DNA of 24,618 nucleotides from Prevotellaceae bacterium UBA1743. GTDB lineage: Bacteria > Bacteroidota > Bacteroidia > Bacteroidales > Bacteroidaceae. This document shows, in pieces, positions 1-7,211 of this stretch (position 1 is its first letter; each line of letters starts with the position of its first letter). The notes beneath the pieces were generated by a model. The model did not search any database and was not told the DNA's origin. It saw only the letters and a program-made list of their open reading frames with translations. The translations under genes were made by a program, and so were the position numbers. The stretch covers positions 1 to 24,618 of the forward strand of contig DCHV01000094.1 of the NCBI GenBank assembly GCA_002314945.1, read 5' to 3'.

Positions 1-83
1 GCCAAGGTGTTGTACATATTGTCTGCGGACAAGCACCTGACGGCCTCGGTTTGGAAGCGTTGATGCTTGTATCGTAACTTCAT
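1..83 (-). CDS. N-terminus of a probable type III restriction/DEAD-type helicase subunit (cut by window edge)
   Basis: Reading leftward from an ATG at 83, the frame is open for 27 codons to the window edge and begins MKLRYKHQRFQTEAVRCL. A start of this kind (KYKHQ-FQ-EAV) is what I associate with the Q-motif region of superfamily 2 helicases such as the restriction (Res) subunit of type III systems, where the Phe/Gln precede the Walker A strand. The ATG overlaps the TGA of the upstream remnant in an ATGA junction, which implies translational coupling with a former upstream partner. Too little is visible to see any helicase motif, so the family call rests on the N-terminal resemblance and context only. 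Confidence 0.4.
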   Translation of the reverse strand, partial: MKLRYKHQRFQTEAVRCLSADNMYNTL

Positions 84-188
84 TGTTCTGTTATCAGTTT
101 CTTTAGTTCATCTTCGGTAGGCAGATAGGTCAGATATTGGGCTGCAAATATCTGGTTGTCATCAAACGACATGCGTTTCTATCGTGCC
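80..188 (-). pseudogene. 3' remnant of a DUF1016 (YhcG-like PD-(D/E)XK nuclease) gene
   Basis: The minus strand from 172 to 80 encodes 30 residues ending FAAQYLTYLPTEDELKKLI and a stop. This resembles the extreme C-terminus of DUF1016/YhcG proteins, where a short IF-x-x-Y-x-x-x-LP-x-x-x-EL segment closes the nuclease domain. Upstream in the same frame there is a TAG at 179-181. The frame shifted by one base continues the plausible match with GTIE just before R-M at 173-188, so a single extra base near 176 would account for the break. Nothing longer survives before the oxidoreductase stop at 295, so this is a truncated, frameshifted relic. It overlaps the next gene by ATGA, suggesting the pair was once an operon. 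Confidence 0.45.
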
Positions 189-294
189 ATTGCAAAAGCA
201 AAACAGGCACTATAATATTTGTCGCGAAGCAGGCAAAAGGTGCATAAAATATCCAGACCACCTATTTCTCGACCGTATAGAAAGAAGCTTTCAT

Positions 295-1695
295 TTACAG
301 ATTCACCTTCTTTCCTGTCTTTCTCGACTTCTCGCACTGGAAGCCCATGAAATGGCTTTCCATCGATACGTCAATGGTCGAGGAAAGGCGTGATGCATCG
401 TGGTAGGCAACTGCTTCAATGAAATCGCGAGCCAAGGCATAGTCGCCACCCCCATGTCCAATATTTACATAGTTGCATTCCTCGTTGTCTATGCTCCATT
501 GCTTCTGAGTCCTGCTACGGAAATCATGTACGGTGAAAGTATGCCCATTACCCTCGATAAAGCCTTTGCTGCCCATGATGCGGGTTACTCTTCCTCCATA
601 AGGTGTATAGGCCTCCATCAGGAAGGTAGCAGTAATGCCGTCCTCGAAATCCATATTTGCCATGTAGTAGTCGGGCTGGTCGTTGTCGCTATGGAACACA
701 CAAGTGCCATAGTTCGTCTCTCTCAGGAACTTCAGGATATCCTCGTCCGTGTCCTTCTTGTCGATGACATGTCCCCATTCTCTGCGTCTCATATAGATGT
801 CGATGGCCGAATAGGGGCACGTACTTTCATGGGGACATCCATCGGTACATTTCCGAGGTGCATCCTTAGGCGCGTGCTCCTTGTTGAAATACATCAGTTT
901 ACCCTGGGCACAAACTGTTTTGCAAGGTTTACCTACAAGCCACCTGATGATGTCGAGGTCATGGCACGACTTTGACAGGATAATAGGTGTCGTCTCCTTG
1001 GAATTGTGCCAGTTACCACGCACGTAGGAATGCGACATGTGAATACGCTCCACAGATTCGGTATGCTGAATACGTATCAGATCGCCTATCAAGCCATCCC
1101 TTAACGCTTGATGCAGGGCTATGTAGTAGGGCGTGTATCTAAGGACGTGACAGGTAGCCAGGATGCGATCCTTCTTCTTACTCATGGCAAGCAAGCCTTC
1201 ACATTCCTTGGCCGACTGAGCCATGGGCTTCTCCAGCAGTACGTCATAGCCTTTCTCCATAGCCATCATAGCTGCCTCGTAATGCAGTTTGTCGGGCAGA
1301 CAGATGAGAGCGGCATCTGCCATTTTGGGGGCAGAGAGAATTTCACGGAAATCTCCGAATCGCTGGTTCTGTGCCAACTGATGTGCATCCGCCATCTTAT
1401 TGCATCGGAACTCATTGATATCCGACACACCCGTCACCTTCACCTTCCCGGGAAATTGCAGGAGGTACGAGTCATAACAATTTCCACGTCCGCCAGCACC
1501 GATGATGATGCAGGACACTACTTTGTCCCCGATGACAGGATCCATGGGGCGAATACGTTTGTTGAGACCCTTCAGTACAGATTCATTCGATTGTGGTGCC
1601 GCTATATTGGCAGCCTGAGCATTAGATGTGATGCCTTGGAGGGCAGATCCTGCCGTAGCAAGCCCTATACCCTTGATAAACGTTCTTCTTTTCAT
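295..1695 (-). CDS. Exported Gfo/Idh/MocA family oxidoreductase
   Basis: Predicted NAD(P)-dependent sugar or sugar-derivative oxidoreductase of 466 residues. The N-terminus starts MKRRTFIKGIGLATAG, a twin-arginine (Tat) type signal with RRTFIK followed by a hydrophobic stretch, so the folded, cofactor-loaded enzyme is probably exported to the periplasm. A Rossmann glycine motif GAGGRG is at about residues 66-71. The family motif EKP is at about 155-157, in LLEKPM. SCHDLDIIRW at about 243-252 carries the usual histidine region of the substrate pocket. An insert with Cys283, Cys287 and Cys293 (C-x3-C-x5-C) could bind a metal. I chose the ATG at 1695 because the upstream alternative at 1707 is a TTG. 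A short hairpin (GAAAG/CTTTC) follows the stop but has no T-run. The substrate cannot be read from sequence. Confidence 0.85.
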   Translation of the reverse strand: MKRRTFIKGIGLATAGSALQGITSNAQAANIAAPQSNESVLKGLNKRIRPMDPVIGDKVVSCIIIGAGGRGNCYDSYLLQFPGKVKVTGVSDINEFRCNKMADAHQLAQNQRFGDFREILSAPKMADAALICLPDKLHYEAAMMAMEKGYDVLLEKPMAQSAKECEGLLAMSKKKDRILATCHVLRYTPYYIALHQALRDGLIGDLIRIQHTESVERIHMSHSYVRGNWHNSKETTPIILSKSCHDLDIIRWLVGKPCKTVCAQGKLMYFNKEHAPKDAPRKCTDGCPHESTCPYSAIDIYMRRREWGHVIDKKDTDEDILKFLRETNYGTCVFHSDNDQPDYYMANMDFEDGITATFLMEAYTPYGGRVTRIMGSKGFIEGNGHTFTVHDFRSRTQKQWSIDNEECNYVNIGHGGGDYALARDFIEAVAYHDASRLSSTIDVSMESHFMGFQCEKSRKTGKKVNL

Positions 1696-1720
1696 TTGAT
1701 TATTCAATTACCCGATATTT

Positions 1721-1774
1721 TCATTTGTTGATAAAAACCTTCTTTCCATCAATGAGTTTGTCACAGGCCGATTC
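1721..1774 (-). pseudogene. Possible C-terminal tail of a lost gene upstream of the oxidoreductase
   Basis: On the minus strand 17 codons between two stops end in CDKLIDGKKVFINK and a TGA. The stop lies 25 bases before the ATG of the oxidoreductase, the spacing expected for an operon neighbour. No start or further homologous coding sequence is visible upstream, where the DNA becomes AT-rich and the DUF1703 gene follows. I infer, with little certainty, that this is the end of a gene whose remainder was replaced when the ATPase block arrived. It may equally be a chance open stretch. Confidence 0.2.
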
Positions 1775-1904
1775 TTATGCCCACATTGGTACACAGAAAT
1801 ACCATTACAAAGATTGGTAGATGTTTTCTCACACGAACAAAAACTAGTTATTAATTATAAATTCAATGTCACTCGTTTTGTAAATTTGAAGACAAAGTTA
1901 GTGA

Positions 1905-1930
1905 ATAATCCAATACTCGGATTGGATTAT
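1905..1930 (-). terminator. Perfect 10-bp hairpin at the 3' end of the DUF1703 gene
   Basis: ATAATCCAAT at 1905-1914 and ATTGGATTAT at 1921-1930 are exact reverse complements around a 6-base loop. The right arm reaches the stop codon of the minus-strand ATPase gene. There is no strong T-run after it on the minus strand (ATTCACTAACTTTG), so it may be a weak terminator or an RNA-stabilizing 3' hairpin. The rest of 1775-1904 is AT-rich with no convincing gene. Confidence 0.4.
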
Positions 1931-3489
1931 CAATCAATTTCCACCCAATCTGTGATATTCCGCTCTGTGGAGGAGAAACTTACTCCTATCCGATAGAGGG
2001 GGCGAGGATCGGCCGCATAGGGTATGGCATAGCCTTTCTTCTCAATCTGGTCGAGAGCTTCCTGTGCCGTACCGTCCAACTTAAACTCAAAGATATACAC
2101 ATACTTCGGGGTCTCCACGATGATGTCTGCCCTACCCTTGGCATTCTGTTTCTCGGTGAAGGTGGTGTAGCAGGACAGCAGGCGGAAGATGAGGTAGAGC
2201 GTGTAGTGGTAATGGCTCTCGTAGCTCCATGCACGACCGTAGCGGTTGGCATCGTAGGGGATGCTGGCAAAGAATGCCGTGAGTGTGTCACGCAGGTCTC
2301 CCAGACGTGCTTCACGCAGCATTTTTGTCATAGAGATGGCTAAGGGAGTACTCTCTCCATTTTGATGGAAATAGTCATTGGCAAGCAGGGAAACAAAACC
2401 CTTTCGTACTTCTCCATTGGGGAAGTCCAAGAGAAATTGTGTCCCATACTCCGAGTAATCCACATCCTTGACAGTCAGGTAGCCGCTCTGGTAGATCATG
2501 GCCAAGGGATCCTCGCGATCCGCCTTGTAGTCGATAAAATACTGCTTCTCGTAGTATCGGGAGGTAAGGGCCTGCATATCCACCTTGTCACGGTCTATTA
2601 GTTTCATCAGGTATGTGGGAGTGCCCGAGGCGAACCAGTAATCCTCCATACGTTGCGAATCCAATGCATTCAGTACACTGAACGGGTTGTAGATGTCCAA
2701 CATTCCTTCCGAGAAATGGTAGCCGTCATAGCGTTTCTTGAACAGTTGAAAGATGCCCTCCCTGTCCGTCCCGTATTTCGGAGCCATGGCAGTTATCTCT
2801 TCCTCGAAGTAGGTATGCAATTCTTCTTCGGTAATGCCGCATAGAGCCTCAAACTGATTGTCCATACTGATATCCTTGGGTTGGTTGAAACCACTGAAGA
2901 CACTCACCTGAGAGAATTTTGTCACGCCCGTCAACAGCACGAAGCGCAGGTGGGCATCGACGGCCTTGAAAGTACTGTATATCTCCTTCAGCATGTCGCG
3001 ATTCGTTTCTTCTGCTGGTTCCGAGAGCACATCCAGCAACGGCTTGTCGTATTCATCCACCAGCACCACCACTTTCTGTCCTGTCTTTTCGTGGGCAGCC
3101 TTGATGATATTCCCGAAGCGAATACCAGGCATCTTCGATTGTTTGCTCACACCATAAAGTGATTCCCATTCATTGAGCCATGCGTCCATACGCTCAAGGA
3201 TATAGTCAGGATTCTTGTAGTTTCCCTGTGCAAAATCCAGATGAAGCACAGGATACTGCTTCCATTCCTTTTCCAAAGCCTCTATCTTCAGGCCGCGGAA
3301 CAAGTCTTTCTCACCACGGAAGTAACTGGCCAAAGTGGAAAGCAACAGCGATTTACCGAAACGACGTGGGCGGCACAGAAAACAGATGCGTTTCCGAGCC
3401 AAGGCATACACCAGGTCTGTCTTATCTACATAAACCAAATTCTCCTCGATGAGGGTGCTGAAAGTCTGGGTTCCGATAGGGTAAAGCAT
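1930..3489 (-). CDS. DUF1703 AAA-ATPase-like protein with PD-(D/E)XK nuclease-like C-terminus
   Basis: A 519-residue protein of the abundant Bacteroidota family that joins an AAA-ATPase-like domain (PF09820) to a PD-(D/E)XK_9 domain (PF08011). Visible motifs are the family opening LYPIGTQTF and VDKTDLVYAL, a P-loop-like RPRRFGKS at about residues 40-47, and a Walker B-like VDEYDKP at about 144-150. Near the C-terminus ADIIV...YIFEFKLDG supplies the D...ExK nuclease pattern. Cellular function is not established; these genes are often multicopy and mobile-like. I chose the ATG at 3489 because a promoter box at 3513-3520 lies upstream of it, placing the longer start at 3540 before the transcription start. 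It is divergent from the DUF4143 ATPase and separated from it by a repeat block. Confidence 0.85.
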   Translation of the reverse strand: MLYPIGTQTFSTLIEENLVYVDKTDLVYALARKRICFLCRPRRFGKSLLLSTLASYFRGEKDLFRGLKIEALEKEWKQYPVLHLDFAQGNYKNPDYILERMDAWLNEWESLYGVSKQSKMPGIRFGNIIKAAHEKTGQKVVVLVDEYDKPLLDVLSEPAEETNRDMLKEIYSTFKAVDAHLRFVLLTGVTKFSQVSVFSGFNQPKDISMDNQFEALCGITEEELHTYFEEEITAMAPKYGTDREGIFQLFKKRYDGYHFSEGMLDIYNPFSVLNALDSQRMEDYWFASGTPTYLMKLIDRDKVDMQALTSRYYEKQYFIDYKADREDPLAMIYQSGYLTVKDVDYSEYGTQFLLDFPNGEVRKGFVSLLANDYFHQNGESTPLAISMTKMLREARLGDLRDTLTAFFASIPYDANRYGRAWSYESHYHYTLYLIFRLLSCYTTFTEKQNAKGRADIIVETPKYVYIFEFKLDGTAQEALDQIEKKGYAIPYAADPRPLYRIGVSFSSTERNITDWVEID

Positions 3490-3512
3490 AGCATTATTCA
3501 CTTTTGATGGTG

Positions 3513-3540
3513 CAAATATAGACAAAAACTTCGGATGCAA
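3513..3540 (-). promoter_or_regulatory. Promoter of the DUF1703 gene
   Basis: On the minus strand TATATTTG (3513-3520) matches the Bacteroidota -7 consensus TAnnTTTG. A TTG at 3538-3540 lies 17 bases upstream as a candidate -33 element, slightly closer than the usual 19-20. The leader to the ATG at 3489 would be about 20 nt. Confidence 0.55.
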
Positions 3541-3630
3541 GAAGAGCAGAGAAAAAAAACTGGCTCAAAATCGTCACGGCACGCTCGGCTTTGTCGCTTG
3601 ATTTTTAGACTCAGACAGCCAAAAGTATAA

Positions 3631-3774
3631 ATTATTGGCATTTTGAAACAGCAAAAATCCGAATTATTGGCGTTTTGAAATGGCAAAAATCCGAATTATT
3701 GGCGTTTTGAAACAGTAAAAATCCGAATTATTGGCATTTTGAAATAGTAAAAATTCAAATTATTGGCGTTTTGT
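3631..3774. repeat. 32-nt direct tandem repeat, four full copies plus one partial
   Basis: The segment ATTATTGGC recurs at 3631, 3663, 3695, 3727 and 3759, an exact 32-base period. Each full unit continues as TTTTGAAA, a short variable part (ACAGC, ATGGC, ACAGT, ATAGT) and AAAAATCCGA or a close variant. The fifth copy keeps only its first 16 bases and then runs into the promoter of the downstream ATPase gene. A degenerate earlier copy may end at 3630. Within copy five TTATTG and CAATAA form a small inverted repeat. The units are adjacent with no spacers, and 32 is not a multiple of three, so this is neither a CRISPR array nor coding sequence. Its position suggests iterated binding sites for a regulator, possibly one of the two flanking proteins. 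Confidence 0.9.
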
Positions 3775-3795
3775 CAATAATTTTGATTACCTTTG
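3763..3795 (+). promoter_or_regulatory. Promoter of the DUF4143 ATPase gene
   Basis: TACCTTTG at 3788-3795 matches TAnnTTTG. The nearest usable -33 TTG is at 3763-3765, inside the last 32-nt repeat unit, with a 22-base spacing that is a little long. Another TTTG at 3770-3773 is too close. The leader to the ATG at 3817 would be about 17 nt. Confidence 0.55.
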
Positions 3796-3816
3796 CACAT
3801 AATAACATAACTACTC

Positions 3817-5091
3817 ATGATTGATTTAAGCATTATAGAAGAAGTTTTGGAAGAACAGCACCTTGATATACGGGCAATGTCTAAACAAAAAATATGCTCC
3901 AGACGAGAAGAAAGTCTGGTACATATAGACAGTAAACTTGCACAGGTTGCAATTGGAGTTCGACGTAGTGGGAAGTCAACATTATGCTATAACGCGCTTA
4001 CAAAAGCTGGAGTTGACTATGCATACGTAAACTTTGACGATGAGCGATTTGCCAATATTCAAGTCGAGGATCTTAATAATATACTCCTTGTTCTCACTAA
4101 AATGCATGGTGAGTTCAATTATTTGTTTTTAGATGAAGTACAAGATGTCCCAGGATGGCATCTGTTTGTCAACCGATTACTTAGGCGGGGTATGCATGTT
4201 GTCATTACCGGAAGTAATGCAAAATTACTAAGTGGTGAATTGGCTACGCATCTGAGTGGAAGAAGCACAGAAATACCATTGTATCCGTTCTCTTTCAAGG
4301 AGTACTGTGAGTATAGGGGCGTGAATATTACATCCAAAACCACAGTAAGTAAAGCAGAAAGACTCTCTGCATTTGATGAATATCTGAAACAAGGTGGTTT
4401 CCCTGAACTATTGGCAGAACCAAATGCCGTAAACTATATCAACACCTTGGTCAATAACATTGTCAACAATGATATTATCCGCCGCCATAAGATTAATTAT
4501 AAGGCAACCTTTGAACTGTTAATGCATCATCTACTGAACAACACCCCCTGTGTGTTATCCTATGATGACTTAAAGACTGTGGCAAATGTGAAATCTCATC
4601 ATACAATCAAAAACTATATTGATTATGCAGAAAAGGCATATCTGATTTCTCTTTGCAAGAAATGGTCACCAAAGAGTGGGGAAAGGGTAAAACTTCAAAA
4701 GGCTTATCCTATAGATGTTGCCATCATGAATGGTCGTGACGATGCTTTTGTCGGTGACAATTTAGGCTTCAAATTAGAGACTATAGTTTATATTGAACTT
4801 CTTCGTCGTCACAAGACTTATGGAAAAAATATATATTTTTATAAGGATGTGTCGGGAGAGGCAGACTTCTTGGTATGTGAGAAAAATAAGGTTATTGAGG
4901 TAATACAGGTATCTTATGACATATCTGCTCCCAAAACAAGAAAGAGGGAACTCAAGGGGCTCGTTTTGGCATCACAAGCCACAAAATGCAATAATCTGAC
5001 ATTGATTACCAGACACAACCAAGAGTCGATTGTCATGGATGACAAAGACATAAAGATTGTCCCCGCCTACGATTGGCTTGTTGAATGTTAA
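3817..5091 (+). CDS. AAA_14-DUF4143 family ATP-binding protein
   Basis: A 424-residue P-loop ATPase with the AAA_14 domain followed by DUF4143. The Walker A motif GVRRSGKST is at about residues 47-55. The Walker B motif LFLDEVQD is at about 103-110. A sensor-like ITGSNAKLL follows, then the DUF4143 part with NDIIRRHKI, and a C-terminal GEADFLV...VIEVIQV that resembles a degenerate PD-(D/E)XK core. The physiological role of this widespread family is unknown. The gene is visibly more AT-rich than the sulfatase and operon genes to its right, as expected of acquired DNA. It ends only 7 bases from the convergent sulfatase stop, with no terminator seen. The ATG at 3817 is supported by the promoter box 21 bases upstream. 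Confidence 0.88.
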   Translation: MIDLSIIEEVLEEQHLDIRAMSKQKICSRREESLVHIDSKLAQVAIGVRRSGKSTLCYNALTKAGVDYAYVNFDDERFANIQVEDLNNILLVLTKMHGEFNYLFLDEVQDVPGWHLFVNRLLRRGMHVVITGSNAKLLSGELATHLSGRSTEIPLYPFSFKEYCEYRGVNITSKTTVSKAERLSAFDEYLKQGGFPELLAEPNAVNYINTLVNNIVNNDIIRRHKINYKATFELLMHHLLNNTPCVLSYDDLKTVANVKSHHTIKNYIDYAEKAYLISLCKKWSPKSGERVKLQKAYPIDVAIMNGRDDAFVGDNLGFKLETIVYIELLRRHKTYGKNIYFYKDVSGEADFLVCEKNKVIEVIQVSYDISAPKTRKRELKGLVLASQATKCNNLTLITRHNQESIVMDDKDIKIVPAYDWLVEC

Positions 5092-5098
5092 GCACATA

Positions 5099-6649
5099 TC
5101 ATTTCCCCACTTCCGGCAATGTGACTCTGAAATAGGGATTGTACGTATGCGATACCCTGGCTATTCGCACCAGTTCCTCTACTTTCTCCGGATGCTCCTC
5201 TGCCAGGTTACGATCCTCGTGCAGGTCGTCTGCCAGGTTATACAGTTCACACCGACCACTTTTCACAATCAGTTTCCAGTCACCTCTGCGAACCGCTATC
5301 TGATCCGTCTCGTCAAACTCCCAGTATAGGTATTCGTGCTGCTGTTGGTGCGTCTCATCCCCCTTCAGAGTGGGCAAGAAGCTCAGTCCGTCGAACCAGT
5401 CATTGGCTCCCAGACGGGGATTCCTATAGCGTTCCACATAGGATTTCACGCCTAAGATGTCGCAGAAGGTGGGCATCATGTCCCAGAATGCAATGGGTTG
5501 CCACGTCTTCACTCCCTCCTGTATATACTTGGGCCAACGTACAATGAAGGGAACACGGATGCCTCCCTCATGACAACTCCGCTTGAGCCCTTTCAGTACC
5601 CCGTCGCGATTGAAGAATGTAGGATCTGCTCCTCCCTCCTCATGCGGCCCGTTGTCGCTCGTGAAGATCAGGATGGTATTGTCCGCCAATCCCTTCTCTT
5701 CCAGCTTTGCCATGATTTCACCCACGTATGCATCCAATCGCGTAATCATGGCTGCAAACTCGGCATGAACATGAGGAATGGCGTGATACCAACTACCCTC
5801 CTGCCCCGGGAAAGACTTGTCTTCGCTGAATTTCGCCTTGTAATGCTCCAGGATGCTATCCTCTGGCTGCACCAGTTCGGCATGAGGCAATGTATAGGTG
5901 AACAGACCATAGAAGGGCTTCTTCCTTGTCTGATGCCCCAACCATTCGAGAGCTTTCCGATGGATCAGGTCGGCACTATACTGGGGACGTCGGAAATAGT
6001 CTTCACCATAGAATGCATGGGAGATATTCTCCTCCAACAGTTCACGCACCACACACGTGTCCCCACCGCTGCGGCTGTACCTGTTCAGGAAGTTCGGGTA
6101 GTAGGCATGAGCCTGAAATTGGCAGATAGGGCCGTAGAACTCATCCACCCCACGTTTGTCGGGCGTACTGCAACTCCCCTCGTAACCGCCTGCCCATTTG
6201 CCAAACTGGGCCGTATTGTACCCATTATCCTTCATGATTTCGGGCAGCACCACATGCGCACTATCCAAGGGATGCTGACCTACCACGGCAAAGTCTGTAT
6301 TCTCGCCATACCGTACCGTATTGTTGCGGCTCCAGTATTCCTTGTTGCCACGCACCTCGCAATGGCCTGTATGCTGTCCTGTCATCAGGCTGGCACGCGA
6401 AGGAGCCGACACAGGGCTACCAGCATAGGCCTGCATGAACTGCATCCCTTCCCTGGCCAACCGGTCGATATTGGGAGTACTGATGTATCGCTGGCCGTAG
6501 CAGCCCAGATCGCCCCATCCCATGTCGTCACACAGGATGAAGATAATATTAGGTCGTTCCCCATGCGCCACCGCCTGAATGGGGCATAGGGCCAGGCCGC
6601 ATAGCCATCGGCTCAGGTTGACTGAAAACCTCCTTTTACGTTTCATCAT
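5099..6649 (-). CDS. Exported S-type sulfatase (arylsulfatase A-like family)
   Basis: A 516-residue sulfatase predicted to hydrolyse sulfate esters, probably on host or algal glycans. It starts with a basic region (MMKRKRR) and a hydrophobic segment ending near AVAHG, a Sec-type signal peptide, so it acts outside the cytoplasm. Metal-binding Asp41-Asp42 lie in LCDDMGWGD. The sulfatase signature is SAPSRASLMTG with Ser81-x-Pro83-x-Arg85; Ser at the first position means it is the serine type, matured to formylglycine by an anSME radical-SAM enzyme not seen in this window. TSDNGPHEEGG provides later metal ligands. I use the ATG at 6649 (6646 is equally possible) because upstream codons overlap the promoter -7 box. 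The substrate is not predictable from sequence alone. Confidence 0.92.
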   Translation of the reverse strand: MMKRKRRFSVNLSRWLCGLALCPIQAVAHGERPNIIFILCDDMGWGDLGCYGQRYISTPNIDRLAREGMQFMQAYAGSPVSAPSRASLMTGQHTGHCEVRGNKEYWSRNNTVRYGENTDFAVVGQHPLDSAHVVLPEIMKDNGYNTAQFGKWAGGYEGSCSTPDKRGVDEFYGPICQFQAHAYYPNFLNRYSRSGGDTCVVRELLEENISHAFYGEDYFRRPQYSADLIHRKALEWLGHQTRKKPFYGLFTYTLPHAELVQPEDSILEHYKAKFSEDKSFPGQEGSWYHAIPHVHAEFAAMITRLDAYVGEIMAKLEEKGLADNTILIFTSDNGPHEEGGADPTFFNRDGVLKGLKRSCHEGGIRVPFIVRWPKYIQEGVKTWQPIAFWDMMPTFCDILGVKSYVERYRNPRLGANDWFDGLSFLPTLKGDETHQQQHEYLYWEFDETDQIAVRRGDWKLIVKSGRCELYNLADDLHEDRNLAEEHPEKVEELVRIARVSHTYNPYFRVTLPEVGK

Positions 6650-6664
6650 ACTGCTATCAGTCCA

Positions 6665-6696
6665 CAAAGGTAACAAAAAACAAGCGCTCCCACAAA
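6665..6696 (-). promoter_or_regulatory. Promoter of the sulfatase gene
   Basis: Minus-strand TACCTTTG (6665-6672) with TTTG (6693-6696) 20 bases upstream is a textbook Bacteroidota promoter. The leader would be only about 10 nt to the ATG at 6649, which rules out the longer upstream frame as translated. Confidence 0.7.
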
Positions 6697-6781
6697 GAAA
6701 GAAGCCCGTTTTTGTCCGCCTCCGAAGAAAATTCCCCCTTCGAAGTAGGAAAAATACCCATCACGAATCGGGAAAAACATC

Positions 6782-6812
6782 TTGCAAGGCTTCAGAAAGC
6801 GTACTACTTTTG
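6782..6812 (+). promoter_or_regulatory. Promoter of the small proline-rich protein gene
   Basis: TTG at 6782-6784 and TACTTTTG at 6805-6812 are separated by exactly 20 bases, fitting the -33/-7 pattern. Transcription would start near 6817, leaving a leader of about 34 nt. It is divergent from the sulfatase promoter, and the two share this intergenic region. Confidence 0.65.
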
Positions 6813-6850
6813 CATTGTCAATAAGACAGAACAAGTAAAAGATAACGGAT

Positions 6851-7201
6851 ATGAAAACGAAAAGATTTTTCACCATGTTGACCGTCATGACAGTCATAGG
6901 TACAGGCACAATGTTTGCAGGCAATCCTCACAACAAGGATAGCAGAAGAGACAACAGCAGGAGAGAAGTCAAAGAGGTACGTATGAATCACAGAAACACG
7001 CACCCATCCAATCGTCCCGCACCCGTTCGTCTCGAAGTAGTTCATCATGGACCCGTAGCAACTCCAGTACCCCCTCGTCCAGTTCCTCCTCGTCCAGTTC
7101 ATGTAGCACCAGCTCCAGTTCCAGCTCCCGTTCCAGTCACCCCTGGTGTAGTGATTGGTTCAGCCATCGGAGCATTGGTTGGTGCCTTGGTAAGCAAATA
7201 A
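6851..7201 (+). CDS. Small exported proline/histidine/arginine-rich protein with glycine-zipper tail
   Basis: A 116-residue protein I do not recognise as a named family. Residues 1-23 form a signal peptide (basic MKTKR, hydrophobic core, cleavage likely after MFA). The mature part begins with a basic, Arg/Asp/Asn/His-rich stretch, then proline repeats PVPPRPVPPRPV and APAPVPAPVPV. It ends in a hydrophobic glycine-zipper segment GVVIGSAIGALVGALV. The tail could insert in a membrane or oligomerize; the proline stretch may span peptidoglycan or act as a linker. It has its own good promoter and is not obviously in an operon. The low-complexity middle means function cannot be inferred. Confidence 0.7.
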   Translation: MKTKRFFTMLTVMTVIGTGTMFAGNPHNKDSRRDNSRREVKEVRMNHRNTHPSNRPAPVRLEVVHHGPVATPVPPRPVPPRPVHVAPAPVPAPVPVTPGVVIGSAIGALVGALVSK

Positions 7202-7211
7202 TCCCCGTGGA

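Noticed and set aside
3..77. Plus-strand 24-codon open tail at the left edge
   Set aside because: The opposite strand gives a start codon, ATGA coupling and a helicase-like N-terminus, which is a better explanation.
268..294. Terminator after the oxidoreductase
   Set aside because: The GAAAG/CTTTC hairpin has only five pairs and no T-run, so I did not list it.
400..975. 191-codon plus-strand frame inside the oxidoreductase
   Set aside because: The opposite strand carries complete Gfo/Idh/MocA motifs; this frame has none.
3498..3686. 62-codon minus-strand frame through the repeats
   Set aside because: It spans the repeat block and the DUF1703 promoter, and the 32-base period would shift frame at each repeat, so no repeated peptide is conserved.
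3631..3774. CRISPR array
   Set aside because: Units are directly adjacent with a 32-base period and have no unique spacers; no cas genes are nearby.
5498..6589. 363-codon plus-strand frame opposite the sulfatase
   Set aside because: It lies antisense to a clear sulfatase with all motifs, and its translation shows no recognisable domain or export signal.
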